Source: Hyaloperonospora brassicae (Eukaryota; Oomycota; Peronosporomycetes; Peronosporales; Peronosporaceae). From it: a stretch of 64,000 nt of DNA. Under the pieces are notes generated by a model, which was not told the origin of the DNA, ran no database searches, and worked only from the letters and a program-made list of their open reading frames with translations. Of the stretch, positions 14,801 through 25,998 are shown piece by piece. The first letter of the stretch is position 1. Every line of letters starts with the position of its first letter. Made by a program: the position numbers and the translations under genes. Location of the stretch: contig CANTFL010001360.1 of assembly GCA_947650285.1 (NCBI GenBank), positions 372,001-436,000 on the forward strand. The letters run 5' to 3'.

Positions 14801-15244
14801 GAAGATTCGCAAGATTCCTTAACCGGTTAAGCAACATCATTGGGTCTCAAACGTGACCTGAGAATAAGACGTAGAGCATGGCATAATAAGAAAGTTTATG
14901 ACGCACAGTTTACGGATGGCATCACGACAATATATACAGAAACCATCGTCTCAGGGCAATGTATGAAGAGAAAAAAATAATTTTTGTATTCTCCACTACA
15001 CCCCCGATCCAACACGTCCACCAAAACAAAATATTGATTGTCGACATCAAGCCCGTGCATCCAATGTGTTACACTAATTGAGTACATCTCTCTCACTTAA
15101 TCAAAAGTGCAAAACTATTTGAACGGCAAAGAGCGCCCAAATATCCACTTTTACGAAGCGCTGACGTATGTGAGCATTCAATTTTAGCACAGCAGAAGTA
15201 AATCAAATACGCATCGGCTAATGGCCACAAAATAAAGAGACTTT
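5816..15244. other. Long AT-rich gene desert
   Basis: More than 9 kb without a recognisable protein. Open frames are short and scattered on both strands. The least AT-rich part, 12.9-13.8 kb, holds three consecutive + strand open frames of 82, 84 and 104 codons. The last (ATG at 13511, stop at 13825) is lysine/arginine-rich and followed by a hydrophobic stretch of about 20 residues, but none resembles a known family, so they are not called as genes. Homopolymer runs of C (near 10710) and T (near 11180) are present. Confidence 0.5.
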
Positions 15245-16646
15245 ATGGAAATCAATATTAAAGTAAAAAAGAAACGCTTAAATCATCCAGAGTCAGAGAA
15301 GGAAATTAATTGAAGTTCGTTCATCGAGCGCAAGAGTGACGAACTTTAGGAAGATCTAATTCTGGAGAAAGCAGACCGGCTGCGAGTGAGCCATTATATC
15401 AAAGTTCTTGATCGCAAGCTTGTTAAAGGCTGGCTATGGAGCTTCAAGAATCATAATAACATTAAAAGCCGCGCGTAGTTTGGTGAGAGCAAGGGCATAT
15501 GCACTGAGGAAGTGCAAGCAGCAAAGTCTGGGATCTTATTTTTTATTGAGCAATATTCACTGAGTAGTGTTTAACTTTGATTAGACCGCAATGTTGTGCG
15601 AATTTCCATCAAACAACCCCCCCACGGTTCGAAACAACTTCAAGAGGAGCTTAACATTACGGATAACAGTTGCTCTGTGCTGCAACGCAAGTTTCTGATA
15701 TAAGCTGGAGCACATGATCATCTATGAGTTCAAAAAGCTAAGGAGCTTTAGAGGTGTGGTGATCGAGAAGCGATGCAACCTATACGCTCCGAACCGCTAC
15801 GCCTGTATGTCTGGAAACTAATTCGATAAGTGGCTGCAGCAATTTAATCTTCGAATAAACGGTCGCAATGGTCTGCTTCTTCTCGAAAATGGTTCTAGTC
15901 ACAAATTCTGACGAGAACTTAACAATGTCGAAATGGTCTTTATACCGCCTAACATGACTTCCACCTTTCAGCAACTCGATGCAAGGACGCCTCAATGTCA
16001 TAATCTATGTATGCGGGTCTTATTTCTACATTCATCTTCTTTCCTACATTAATTGTATATAGAAATAATCCAATAGCTTACAGCTCGATACAAGAATTTT
16101 CATTTACAAAGGCGCATGGATCTGACTGAAAAAGAACACGAAGCGTATACCTGATGTCCTAAAAGCCATAGCTTTTGCAGCTAAGAGGTCAATTAGCGTT
16201 ATTGGGGAATTATGTGACGTTTCTTGATTAAGAGTGAGATCATCGAAGCGCCACAGTTTTCAGATTTGCATTCGCAGAATAAATATATAAATTATAGCCT
16301 TGCCTTCCAACAAGACTGCTGCAATCTCGCTAGTATAAATTATAATTCTGGGGTGAATGTTAGCGTGGGGGATAATGTCGAGATCGAAGTCCATGAGTAG
16401 ATTCACATAAAACCGGAAGTTGTGATGTAAGCAGAAGATGAGACCGCGGAAGTCAAGAGCGACCAAGATCAAGGGCTTGCCATTGCAAAAGAAACGCTAA
16501 GGTCCTTTCTAATTTTACGCTCGTACTACATCCGCCTAAATGAAGATACACATATCATTCAGTCAGATTGTGATAGGATGTCGTCGGCAATTCGCAAGAA
16601 CCGGCAAGTTAGAGCAAAACATCTCGACCTGATAGACTGCATATAG
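15245..16646 (+). pseudogene. Eroded CENP-B/Tigger-type transposase relic
   Basis: Translating across several frames gives pieces of a DDE transposase of the pogo/Tigger/jerky group. They appear in order: a basic start, a CENP-B-type helix-turn-helix piece with GWLWSFKNHNNI (near 15430), a middle part including FDKWLQQFNLRINGR, a catalytic-block remnant reading LLLLENGSSH where LLLLDNASSH is expected, then NNVEMVFIPPNMTSTFQQLDA, which matches the family block around the third catalytic aspartate. A C-terminal piece ends with LIDCI and a stop at 16644-16646. Many stops and frameshifts interrupt it, and the second catalytic Asp reads as Glu. It is not the same family as the intact element at 25.8-28.1 kb. 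Terminal inverted repeats were not found. Confidence 0.75.
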
Positions 16647-17071
16647 TAAACGAACGCTACATTTCATTCAATACAAGACATGTTGTGTAGCCTTACTTAA
16701 ATGCCCCAGTATTTATTTGCTCAGTCTTTTTTAAATTAGCTACTTTGACTCTTCGTCTAGCAGGTCAGTGAATTAGAAGCCGAGCGCGTCACGACAGCGA
16801 TATCGATAAATCCAGAATACGATACATATTCACTTTCTTTCTGGCAGCACATCCGGCCTTCATCTCGTTGTAAGATTTGACGTTTTGGCCAAGCAAGACA
16901 ACCTTTCATTATTACTTGATCACTCACCGTGCGCACAACGTCGAAAGTAGAGCGCATGACGCGGCTACGCTCACGTCCACGTGTGAACGGCAAACTATAG
17001 TACGAACACATGTTGATGTATGCTCTCATCGACACAAAATCCGATGGTCTGTAAGAAACTGCACTTTTAAT
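16647..17071. other. Intergenic, nothing recognised
   Basis: Overlapping short open frames occur on both strands (about 120 codons at most on the minus strand). None has a recognisable domain, and they lie between two decayed mobile elements. Confidence 0.4.
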
Positions 17072-17519
17072 CATAAAGGGGTTATACAAAATGTGCGGTT
17101 TACACCAGGGACGGGGTCTTATCAAAGATAATTTTAAAACACTATATCAGTTGTGGGGGGCTGACGTGTGGCAGCCACCGAATTACGAGATCTTTAATAG
17201 GTATTTATTAAACCATTCGTGCCAAAATAAAATACATTCGTCTTTTTTATTTCTTTCGATGAAAAGAAATCAAGGTTAATTCCGATTTTGTTTTGACAGA
17301 GCAATGTGTTTTGAGATCGTTAAGATTATAGCGTACGCCTTGTTAGATCAGCTACTCTTTGAGCACTCTGTGTTTTGATTCTTTGAATCTTTCGGTCCCC
17401 TGGAAAAGGGACCGTAAGCTTTCTGAGCTAGTTGACTCTGGGTCGGGTTCTATAAACCAAAGTTGCTCGTCGAGCGTTAAGTCTTCCTCGGACTTAAGGA
17501 GATGTGTAGCTCCGCTACA
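17072..17519 (+). repeat. Old degenerate solo LTR, same family as 36907-37443
   Basis: The last about 240 bp closely match the LTR at 36.9-37.4 kb. Shared words include GATTCTTTGAATC, a GGTCCCCTGGAA...GGGACCGTAAGC hairpin, AAACCAAAGTTGCTC and GACTTAAGGAGATGTGTA, with the end at TCCGCTACA. The 5' part is weakly similar, beginning with AAAGGGGTTATAC opposite AACGGGGTTACAC of the other copy. No clear target-site duplication remains, and the terminal TG is lost, consistent with greater age. No internal retrotransposon region adjoins it. Confidence 0.65.
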
Positions 17520-17657
17520 CATCAATTCAATAAAAGCCTACCTCTCGTCCAGCGACAGCGTTTTTAAATTTTCACAGATACATTATTACTGCCATGCACT
17601 ACGCGCAGCAAGGTGGGTAAGTACGCAAAGCGTCGGAGCCCACACTAACTTGACTAA

Positions 17658-18295
17658 CTAGCCAGACTCGTGTAGCTTGGTCTTGAGTCTTTCGGTCATT
17701 CTTTCAAGCACCATCACAGTCTGGACGTTCTTATACTTTAAGCGCAAATACTTGAAGTTCGTTTGGGGCAGATACGCAAGTCGGTTCCATACTTTGGCTT
17801 CAGCATCTTCGCACACGGTCCACGTGTTGATCAGCATTATGTACCCAGCATCGACCGTAAATGCTAGCATGTAGCCATCCTTTATCATATTTGCGCGCAC
17901 GAGTTCAATATAGATGAGTTCATTCGGCAGTTGTCCGTCTAAATGATAAAGAAGAGACGCTGCTGCATGCCCTTTGCCTCTTTAAAGTATCTGGCTGTGC
18001 TCGTCATGGTCTTAAAAACCTTAACTCCCTTGTCTAGTGTACTTTCTGGGGGCTGGTGCGCGAGCGGCTGCGACTCGCACAGGTAATTGACAAAAATCGG
18101 ACTAGAACAAAGACGATTGAAGCTCCCGTGCACATATTTGGCTGCATGAGCATTAGCGGTGGTGGAGCTACTATTTCGGCTAGTGCTTCTACTGCTGGTG
18201 CTACGTCTGGAACTGAAGCGTTGGGTGATGGCGAGCCCCACCGACGCGACTGAACGACGTGCGCGAAGCTTGAAGGAGGAGGAGAGCCCTGTCAT
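17658..18295 (-). pseudogene. Frameshifted hypothetical gene
   Basis: On the minus strand an ATG at 18295 opens 118 codons: an arginine/serine-rich start, then a stretch with VKVFKTMTSTARYFKEAKG. It stops at 17939. The adjacent frame continues at once with DGQLPNELIYIELVRANM and a coding-like stretch rich in aromatic residues, ending at 17658 with a lysine/arginine-rich tail. Joining needs a single +1/-1 shift near 17945, so this looks like one protein of about 210 residues broken by an indel. The family is not recognised. The segment is less AT-rich than its surroundings. A sequencing error at the junction is an alternative. Confidence 0.4.
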
Positions 18296-20884
18296 CTCGG
18301 TATCCTTGGCTTTGACTGGTATACAACATGGTTTTGTAATAATCGATGATTACTCTTAAAGTATCCTGAAGCTCCTTTTTGTATTTTCGATAAGAGACTT
18401 CTTATAGGACGCGGTATAAAAATTAGACACAAGGTTGTCCTATGGTGAGAGTCGCGAATGTATATTCAACACAAGACTGGGTACATCGAGCATGCGTCTT
18501 AAACACTGAGATCTTAATTTGGTCACCGGGTTATAAACTTATCTACTTCTCTATGGCTGGCCCTGATGTGAATAATTTATAATCAAACCACGATTTTGGA
18601 ATCCGAAATGGGCAATCAAAATTGCGGGTTGAACTTTAAGGTATAACCAACCTCGAATTGATTTTTGGAAGCCTCTACAATTATCAATTGAGCAATTATA
18701 TTACCCCCGGAAATACAAGCTTTATCATCCCAGCAACTACTTATGTAAGGTATCAGACCAGATCATGGCCGACGATCGGTTTTTGGCGACTAATCGACAG
18801 TAGCTAATCAAATGCTAGAGCTGACGACTCTGCGAAATCTGATTGGCTTGTTTATGAATGGGTCAGTTTATGGCCGCCCACACGCGTCAAACGTAGGTAT
18901 GACTCACAGTACGACAAGAGCTATGTACGGAGGTGCTCTTCCTTACGAAGCCGTCATCCAAATCAAAGGATGGCGCAAGACATTCAACACGCTTGATTGC
19001 ACCATTACTTTAGAACGGTCGCGACAGATCGACTGATGCAATTATGGTTTGTGTTAGATTTGTACCGGCCATTGACTGACTCATTCGTGAAAAATCCGGT
19101 ATTTTTCCTCTTTACTTTGTTATATTTCTTTCTAAAATTTATATTTACAGGAAATGTTGTTTGCTGCAACGGGGTGTCACAAATTGTCTACATCTTTTAT
19201 GCTGTTTAAAAACAAAATAAACGAACAGCGAAGTCAGCATTTAATTTTAGCTAAGGTATGATAATCTCGGTAATAAACCGGTCTCATACCTTGTGGCAAA
19301 AACCACACCGATGTAAGAGTATTAGAGTAATCATAATATAGGTCATTAACGTTTATACTATCACTATATAAGCGACCTATTTTGATAATAGTGAAACGAT
19401 TCCTTTAAACCCTACGTAAAATTTACGTGCACAGTAATGTTATTTTTTTTACCGAAGGATGAATAGTATGTATGCATATAATCGATGGCATTCGTTTCTG
19501 TACTCATGCCTATGTTTCGGCCTTAAGCATTAGAATGACACATACTTATAGAATCTGCTGCTTTACCGCCCAGTGCATGCGTCTAGAAGCATTTATTCAA
19601 ATACCTATGTGACATATTGACATTTATTATTCAATCATTTATGCGTTGCAGATACTACGTTTATTGATACTGATTACATGCTATATATCTAGCTAGATGC
19701 ATATTGGTGAATATTGTTAGTAGAGGTTATCACACGTTGACGAAATTTAACGTCTATGACTAGTATAATGTCCATCCAATTGCACAAATATAGACCACCA
19801 ATTAATTTAGTGACTGGTTGACAACCTATTGGTGACCGAGAGATCAAATTTTCTAATACTCAGGAAAAATCACCGGTTCCTCCAGCCCAACTCAGTCTTG
19901 ATCTTTATCTCTCAATTTAATGCATGCAGTATGCAGCTAAAAAGTTGCCAAAGAAACGTTTTAATGAATAGATGAAGCTACTAAGTGGATGATAGAATCC
20001 CAAGCGGTAGCTTAATTTGCTACCACCTTTTGAATAGTCAGAATTTAGCGCCAATCGGTCTAGGTGCAAGTGACGGTTTCAAACGTTTAGCTAGTACACG
20101 CGCTGCATCCGTCGTGGATTCAATTATTCGATCCGAACGAGTTAGTAGACTCGTTTAATAATCTCACATTAAAGGAGTATTCTAACTCCTTTAAATCGAA
20201 AATTTGACCGCTTAGAGTTATTTAGATACGGATAAGCAGAGGTACGGCTGACTAGTCTCGTAAAAATTCCAATTGACGTGTCTCTTTGTACCCATAGATG
20301 CTTCTGAAGGTATTGGATGAGTCAAAAGTCTTCGTCCGAATTAAGTCAATCACATCCGACGACCGTTAGGTGACTGGTCAATTCGTGGTAGTGGTTCTCT
20401 TTTTGCTATTCGTTTAGTAGTTCAGTTTCACCGGAGTAAGGGCGACAAGATATTTTACAACGACTGGGAAATCCGCATTCATCGCTGTCTTCAGACCTAT
20501 TATCCAATTGCGCAGGTAAAATTGAAGCCATACCTGTGTATTTATACTAATGATACTCGGAGCCAGGGATGTGAGTGACCGACCGATGTCAATTGACCCG
20601 TTCACTTATCTTAAGTGACCGACAGTGACCCTATAATCAACAAATCATAAAAGAAGAATGCGGCCACTGCGACCGACATACAAATGTTAAGATCAAAAAA
20701 CCGTTTTAATTTCTGACCTTTAAATATAATATTTATGTGTCTCATATATAAGAATTTTTATCTATTTTTGCTGAAGTGTTCATCATTTTCTTAGTTCTTA
20801 TGGTGGTGCTTATGTCTTCTTTTAAATTTATTGCTCTTGTAATATAAGGGTTTGCACAACTAACCTATTAATGACTCGCTCAAG
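18296..20884. other. Intergenic, no gene recognised
   Basis: A 74-codon + strand open frame at 18812-19036 looks coding-like in composition but matches no family that could be named. The remainder is AT-rich with frequent stops. Some of it may be eroded upstream sequence of the hAT relic that follows. Confidence 0.4.
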
Positions 20885-21645
20885 AGGATGGGTCTGGAAA
20901 CACTTCGTACCAGAGTCACCTGGTTCTCATAATGGCACTTGACCTTCTGCAAAATTGTTTGAAAGGGTAGAAAGATCAACTGCATGCGTGTGCACCTCGC
21001 CAGAGCCTGTGATAAGATTTCTGCTGAAGTAAAGATAGCGGCTCTGGCAAGTCTTCCTGCTACTGAAATCGTACCCAACGAGTCAGTTGCTTCGTAATGT
21101 TGAGTCGGTGAATCCGACACTAGCACTATTTGTAATCGCGGAGTCGTTGGTAATGTACAACCCTTATGATCTAGAAGACCGCGTGATGATGACTTTGATT
21201 CAGCTGATGATAGAGAAATGTAAAACCATCTTGGAATTTTACAATGGCCGCATATTGGGCACTAATCGTACATGGAGGCAGAGAATAATTATTATCTCCT
21301 GGTGACAAGAAAAAGCTAGATGGCATTTTTGCTTCAGCTGCATACGCCAGCGGTTTGCCGTTTTCTACATTTTGCTTGACAGAATTAAAAATATATTACA
21401 GAGCTATGTGCCCGGCGTATGCGATGCCATCTCTATATGTTCTCTCTAATCGCCTCTTCGATGATGATTGTGCAAGGATCGAGCAGATTGTAGAGCATTA
21501 CCTGAAAAGTAGCCCTGCATGATCATTTACTATAACATGCGACGGCAGGAAGAACGTTAAAAATGATGATGCAGTCAACATTATGATTTCGACTCCAACA
21601 GTTATAAGCGTATTAAACTAGTCCACGTATACATTCTACCGTTAC
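20885..21645 (+). pseudogene. Eroded hAT-family transposase (BED finger + DUF659-like)
   Basis: Reading + strand frames in order gives a BED-type zinc-finger remnant starting WKHFVPESPGSHNGT, continuing to MRVHLARACDKISAEVKIAALASLPATE (written here only as a description of 20894-21070). After a more eroded stretch comes a DUF659-like piece at about 21260-21640, with NNYYLLVTRKKLDG, ASGLPFSTFCLTELK and FTITCDGRKNVKNDDAVN. These are the usual parts and order of a hAT transposase N-terminal half. Stops and frameshifts are frequent, and the C-terminal dimerisation domain was not found downstream. Terminal inverted repeats and an 8-bp target duplication were not located. The minus-strand open frame over 20860-21126 is antisense to it. 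Confidence 0.7.
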
Positions 21646-23000
21646 TCATAGATATACGTCCATCATGACCACCATTGTAACACGATTCCGAGTTGCGCTG
21701 TTATCCACACTATGCTACAAGAAAGGTAATTATTCGTTATCAGATTGATTAAACATATCGTATATTTACTAAGATCTATTAAGAATCTCGACCTTACAAG
21801 CAAACTAATATCGCCTTGTACTTCTGTTTGTGAAATCATTTTTGAACTATCTAATATGACTTTGTAATTCGAACTAGAAGAGGTTAAGGATGTTTGGACA
21901 TAATCCATATAAGGGCAACTTACGCTTTTACAAAGACGGGAGCTTGAGCCACCCGACGTATTAACTCGCCTGTCGTTTCCTCATATCGCTTTAGTTCAAG
22001 ATACGGTCCGCATTAGACAGTTAGAGATTAAAAATTTGCTAATACGTGTGGTAGTAGCAGGAGGATGTATTCTGGAAAAAAGGTCCAACAAATCTCTAAG
22101 TTAGTAAGCATCATCTCGTAGCAATTACGTAACGAATTGATCTCGTCCATAAGCAAGCATGCGACGACCTTGGGGATATCCTTGCAGAGGCATCGTGTCG
22201 ACCGCGCAAATGATGGTACCAAGTTTTATATTTAACACTTAAGCTTTAAGTGATCAATTATTCCGAAAGGTCGATGGTGTGGCATTTAATATGATGGTGT
22301 CCAATCTCGTATAGAAATCACTTCTCTACACCACCTTATTGGGTTCCTGAAACTCTTTTGGTTGGATTAGATGTAAAATGGTGAGCGTTATGGGTGGCAC
22401 TAAACCAAAATTGGGCTTGCCTTCACAACTCAAGTGACGACGTTCGACTTATAAAGTCCGATGCGAGCTTTATACGAGGCTTCTGATAGTTAATAGTTTC
22501 CTAAGCAACGGCGTCCGACAAATGTGCCTATATATTTGAGTAGTAGTTTACTGCTGCGCATTAAATGCACTACTGTCGCGGTGGGATCATCGTGGATAGC
22601 ATATCCAAAATATGTTCATAAATGGAAACGAAGTTTGCGATTTCATTTTGACCAGAGTTCATTTTGTCAATCGACCACTTCCGCGATCTTATTTAAACGT
22701 AACGGATTGTATTGTATTGTTGTGAAGTGACGATCTCTCATCTGATAGATCGATCCCAACTCTTCACTGGAGCCCGGATTCCTGAAGGAAGGAGGGGGTA
22801 TTCTGATTCCGTGCTGTAAATCTTTCTAACCTTATGTACCCATTGGTTGGTCGGATTGCACTCTTTCAGGTGGACACGAGTTAATGCATATTTATGTTGT
22901 ATTAATGAATGAGCCTGTCGCGTAAAAAAGGTCGCACGATTTCGTACATAATGGTTCGGTCATAATATGAATCACCCTAATCCGATTTAAATAGGCTTGA
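21646..23000. other. Intergenic, nothing recognised
   Basis: This stretch may contain eroded 3' sequence of the hAT relic, but no residue pattern could be matched. Open frames are short. It ends at the target duplication of the next LTR. Confidence 0.4.
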
Positions 23001-23394
23001 TGTAACGGGGCAGCCCGTTACATGGAATTGTCACAATAAAAGAAAGTGACAACAAAGAATATTAAGTGAATATTCTTTGAACAATATCACCGATAATGGT
23101 GATATTTGTGAAGCGACCAAAGGGTCTGCTCATTGGTTGATATCGTGATGATATCAATTCACCAATCGCCGCAGGACGCGCGCAATGAGTGGTGACGAGA
23201 CGTCACCATACACTCTGTTATATTAACATAGTTAAGTCAGGTTAAACAGAGAGACAGTAGTTAAAAGACTTAATTATATTAATAAAACAGTTTTACTTTT
23301 TCCTTATCCTACGCTTCCTCGTTCGCCTCATGTACGTCTGTCGGGGCACCCGAAACCCTTGCGTTAAGTTCACGCAAGGGTGTGCCCCGTTACA
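23001..23394 (+). repeat. Solo LTR (Ty3/gypsy type) with perfect 5-bp TSD
   Basis: This 394-bp sequence begins TGTAACGGGG and ends CCCCGTTACA, a perfect 10-bp inverted terminal pair with TG...CA ends. It is flanked on both sides by CTTGA (22996-23000 and 23395-23399), a 5-bp target-site duplication. It contains AATAAAAC near its 3' part and shares words such as CTCATTGGTTGATATCGTGATGATAT with the LTR at 52734-53171 and more distantly with the LTRs of the 54-62 kb element. No gag-pol lies beside it, so the internal region was lost by LTR-LTR recombination. Confidence 0.9.
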
Positions 23395-24869
23395 CTTGAT
23401 CGATGTTATTGCTCGATATGCGTGCCGCCTGGCCACTTGAGACATCACGCGATCTTGCATTATTCGATTATACTAATTTGATGCGTCCGATCGTAGTGAT
23501 ACAAATGAGGTGAGAATCTTTGACATACCTGGCCGAACAATGTAGGTGCAGCACTTGTATAGACGTGAGTCGCAGCTTTTGACTTGTCGGAAGTCCAAAG
23601 AATCAGCTCGAAAGAGATGACGCGTGTTTTTAAAGTAATTTAAATTACATTTATTGTTTGTTAATTTAACCCATATCGTTTCAGTATGTCTATCTATATC
23701 GCAATAATCGGAGACCAAGGGTCCTACTTTCCAAATTAGTGTCCCTTGTCCTTATGTTGCCCACATCGGGTTCACGCACGATTGAATGTTGACGGGTCCA
23801 CATCGTATTTATAAAAAGCTGTCTTACGAATCGCGATATCTTGTTGAGATTGTGTCTTCGTTTGGGATTGCAATCTCGTGTTAATATCGCGATATCTGGT
23901 TGGTAAAACGGTCTGAGTTGAGATCCACCTTCGATTACGTAACCACTCTAATATAATTAAGATTATTCGTTCTTTCCACCAGCAAGCTCTCAATCCTTTG
24001 AGTTTGGGTACACAACCGTGAGATACCCGACATAGCTCGTACCCTCCAATCAGAGCCCATTCCGATTCAACCGACGTTTGCGGTTCATTCTTTCCACCAG
24101 CAAGCTCTCAATCCGTTGGGTTTGGGTACACAACCGTGAGATACCCGACATAGCTCGTACCCTCCAATCTGAGCCCATTCAGATTCAACCGACGTTTGCG
24201 ATTCGTTCTTTTCGAAGTTCAACTCAAACGTAAATTTCTTGTGACCGCTTTGCCACAAGACTATCGTATCAAGATTCATGCTTGTGCGAAATCATTTAAA
24301 GGTAGGCCAGCGTACCTTAATCGCATTGCGGAGGGCAATTTGCTATGTCAGCGAGAAGGCAATCGCCATCTCTAGTGCTATCGTTGGCGGTCTTACGGTA
24401 TATTAACTTTTGCATCAGCATCGGAGTCAGCAATAGATTTCTTTCAGGTCCGTGTATTTCTTATATGATGCGAACGAATTCGACATCCGTATGTGTACCG
24501 TAAATGGGACCGTCATACATCACGAGCTAGATCCATTACGTTTTCGGCTCGATCAAGTCTCTTTTCTTACAATTAGTGTCTCAATTTATTGTTCAGTAAT
24601 ACGTAAAAGTGTACGCCAATCACGTAAAACGCTGTATGTGTATTTAACACACGCAGCGCGCTTCTGATGGCGATCTCCGCTATCGTCAAGAACCCATTAA
24701 AAATTTGTAACGGATTGGACGCGTTCATTAAGTATCTATTGTAACATACAAATTTCACAATTACCTCCACATGCGGGCGTCGTTGCTGCAATTTTGTACC
24801 CATATCGTGATAAGGTGCTACGCATCCTTTTAAGCTTGATGTCGAGCCCCTTCTGCGACAATACTAATA
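23395..24869. other. Intergenic with a local tandem duplication
   Basis: Apart from the tandem repeat at 23967-24211 no feature is recognised. Minus-strand frames across the repeat look coding-like (motif ACWWKE twice) but belong to no known family. Confidence 0.4.
23967..24211. repeat. Tandem duplication, two copies of a 118-bp unit
   Basis: The word CAAGCTCTCAATC occurs at 23983 and again at 24101, a period of 118 bp. The two units match at nearly every position (for example TTTGGGTACACAACCGTGAG and CATAGCTCGTACCCTCCAAT are in both), with a few substitutions. On the minus strand the unit encodes a stretch with GGYELCRVSHGCVPK and RACWWKE. Because 118 is not a multiple of three, the second copy is read in another frame, which ends the first open frame at 24085. 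This suggests a once-coding sequence broken by a recent tandem duplication; the protein family is unknown. Confidence 0.85.
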
Positions 24870-24960
24870 AGGCCTTGGCTAGGGACACAACCCACTTTTG
24901 CTAGGGGAAGACCCCAGTTTTGCTACGGGCACACCCAACAGCTTTAAATGATGAAAAGGA
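24870..24960 (+). repeat. Left terminal inverted repeat of outer relic element
   Basis: It contains two staggered copies of a CACTTTTGCTA / AGTTTTGCTA word and CGGGCACACCC. It pairs with 28125-28209 by reverse complement with scattered mismatches. Confidence 0.75.
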
Positions 24961-25044
24961 CTTCACATTTTGTACTGCAGAATAGATGAAGGAGGGAAAT
25001 TTCATCCACTGCGAAAGAAAGAGAACATGTCTTAAATACCTCTC

Positions 25045-25680
25045 TTGGCCGCTCGATTGCGTCTATGTCCCCTCATACTCATACAATACGACAGAAAACA
25101 CCGAATAATAACACGCACCAGATGGACTCATAAAATGACGTACAGAGGTATTGAGATTGGAAAGACCGTCACTAACCAGCTCCAAACTTCACGTGCCGCT
25201 ATCATAGGTATTAGCTTTTCCTTTATGAAAGAAAAAATACCAACCTTAATTGGTTTTGATCTACCTAATTATATGCCATTGTCGTCGCTATATCTAAGAA
25301 AACAAGGCGGGGTCTGCAGCAAGTCCACTACAAGTGCGATCGTGGCGGGACCTACAAGACAATCATAACATTAGCGACGGTCTCCAGCATGTTGATATAA
25401 TACTTCGTGCGTTATATTTTCTACGTCTTCATATCCGAAATGACCTAACCGGGGTGGAGCATTCAAGGGCACGTACCGGTACGTACCGTGACACAGATGA
25501 TAGCCTCAAGGCCCACAAATACTGCACGCGGTACGTGTTTGGCCGTGCCCGTCTCAGCAAAAAAACGTCGCAAACGAGTCGTAGCCACTGCCGATGGTCA
25601 GGTCTCTCGGCATCGTGCCATCAAGTTGGATCCCGTGTTCGAAACAATAGAGGTCGCAGCAGGTATTGCTAGTTTATAAA
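25045..25680 (+). pseudogene. Possible MULE transposase N-terminal remnant
   Basis: Three overlapping + strand frames carry pieces recalling the FAR1/WRKY-GCM1-type zinc finger at the N-terminus of Mutator-like transposases: HYKCDRGGTYK in one frame, then NHNISDGLQHVDI in the next, then AHKYC. The surrounding codons look coding-like but need frame changes, and there is no intact frame or catalytic DDE block. Position inside a pair of long inverted repeats supports a transposon origin. The assignment rests on short motifs, so a different DNA transposon family is possible. Confidence 0.35.
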
Positions 25681-25762
25681 CTAACCTGGCCAAGATGGAT
25701 TGACAGGATCTCGTGCATGAGTGGATCTGACTTATAAGAAAGGGAGATGGGGAACAATAATA

Positions 25763-25785
25763 CAGTCTTCCCTCTGCTAAGTTAT
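25763..25785 (+). repeat. Tigger element left TIR
   Basis: Starts CAGTCTTCCC directly after the TA at 25761-25762. It is identical over 23 bp to the reverse complement of 28051-28073. Confidence 0.95.
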
Positions 25786-25998
25786 CCCCGGCTACGGAAT
25801 AATCTCCGGTAAGTTATAGGATTCGGTCTCCACCGACCTCGTTCTATGGTGACTACGGAATAAGTTATACGGAATAGCCTGAGGGCCAAATACAACTTAT
25901 CAGAGGGAATATTTTTGTCCGCCGTGAGCAGAAATATTGTACGCAGAACCTTTTTTTTGTTATTCACTGCAAGAAAGGAGTGGAAAGAGGAGAGGAAA

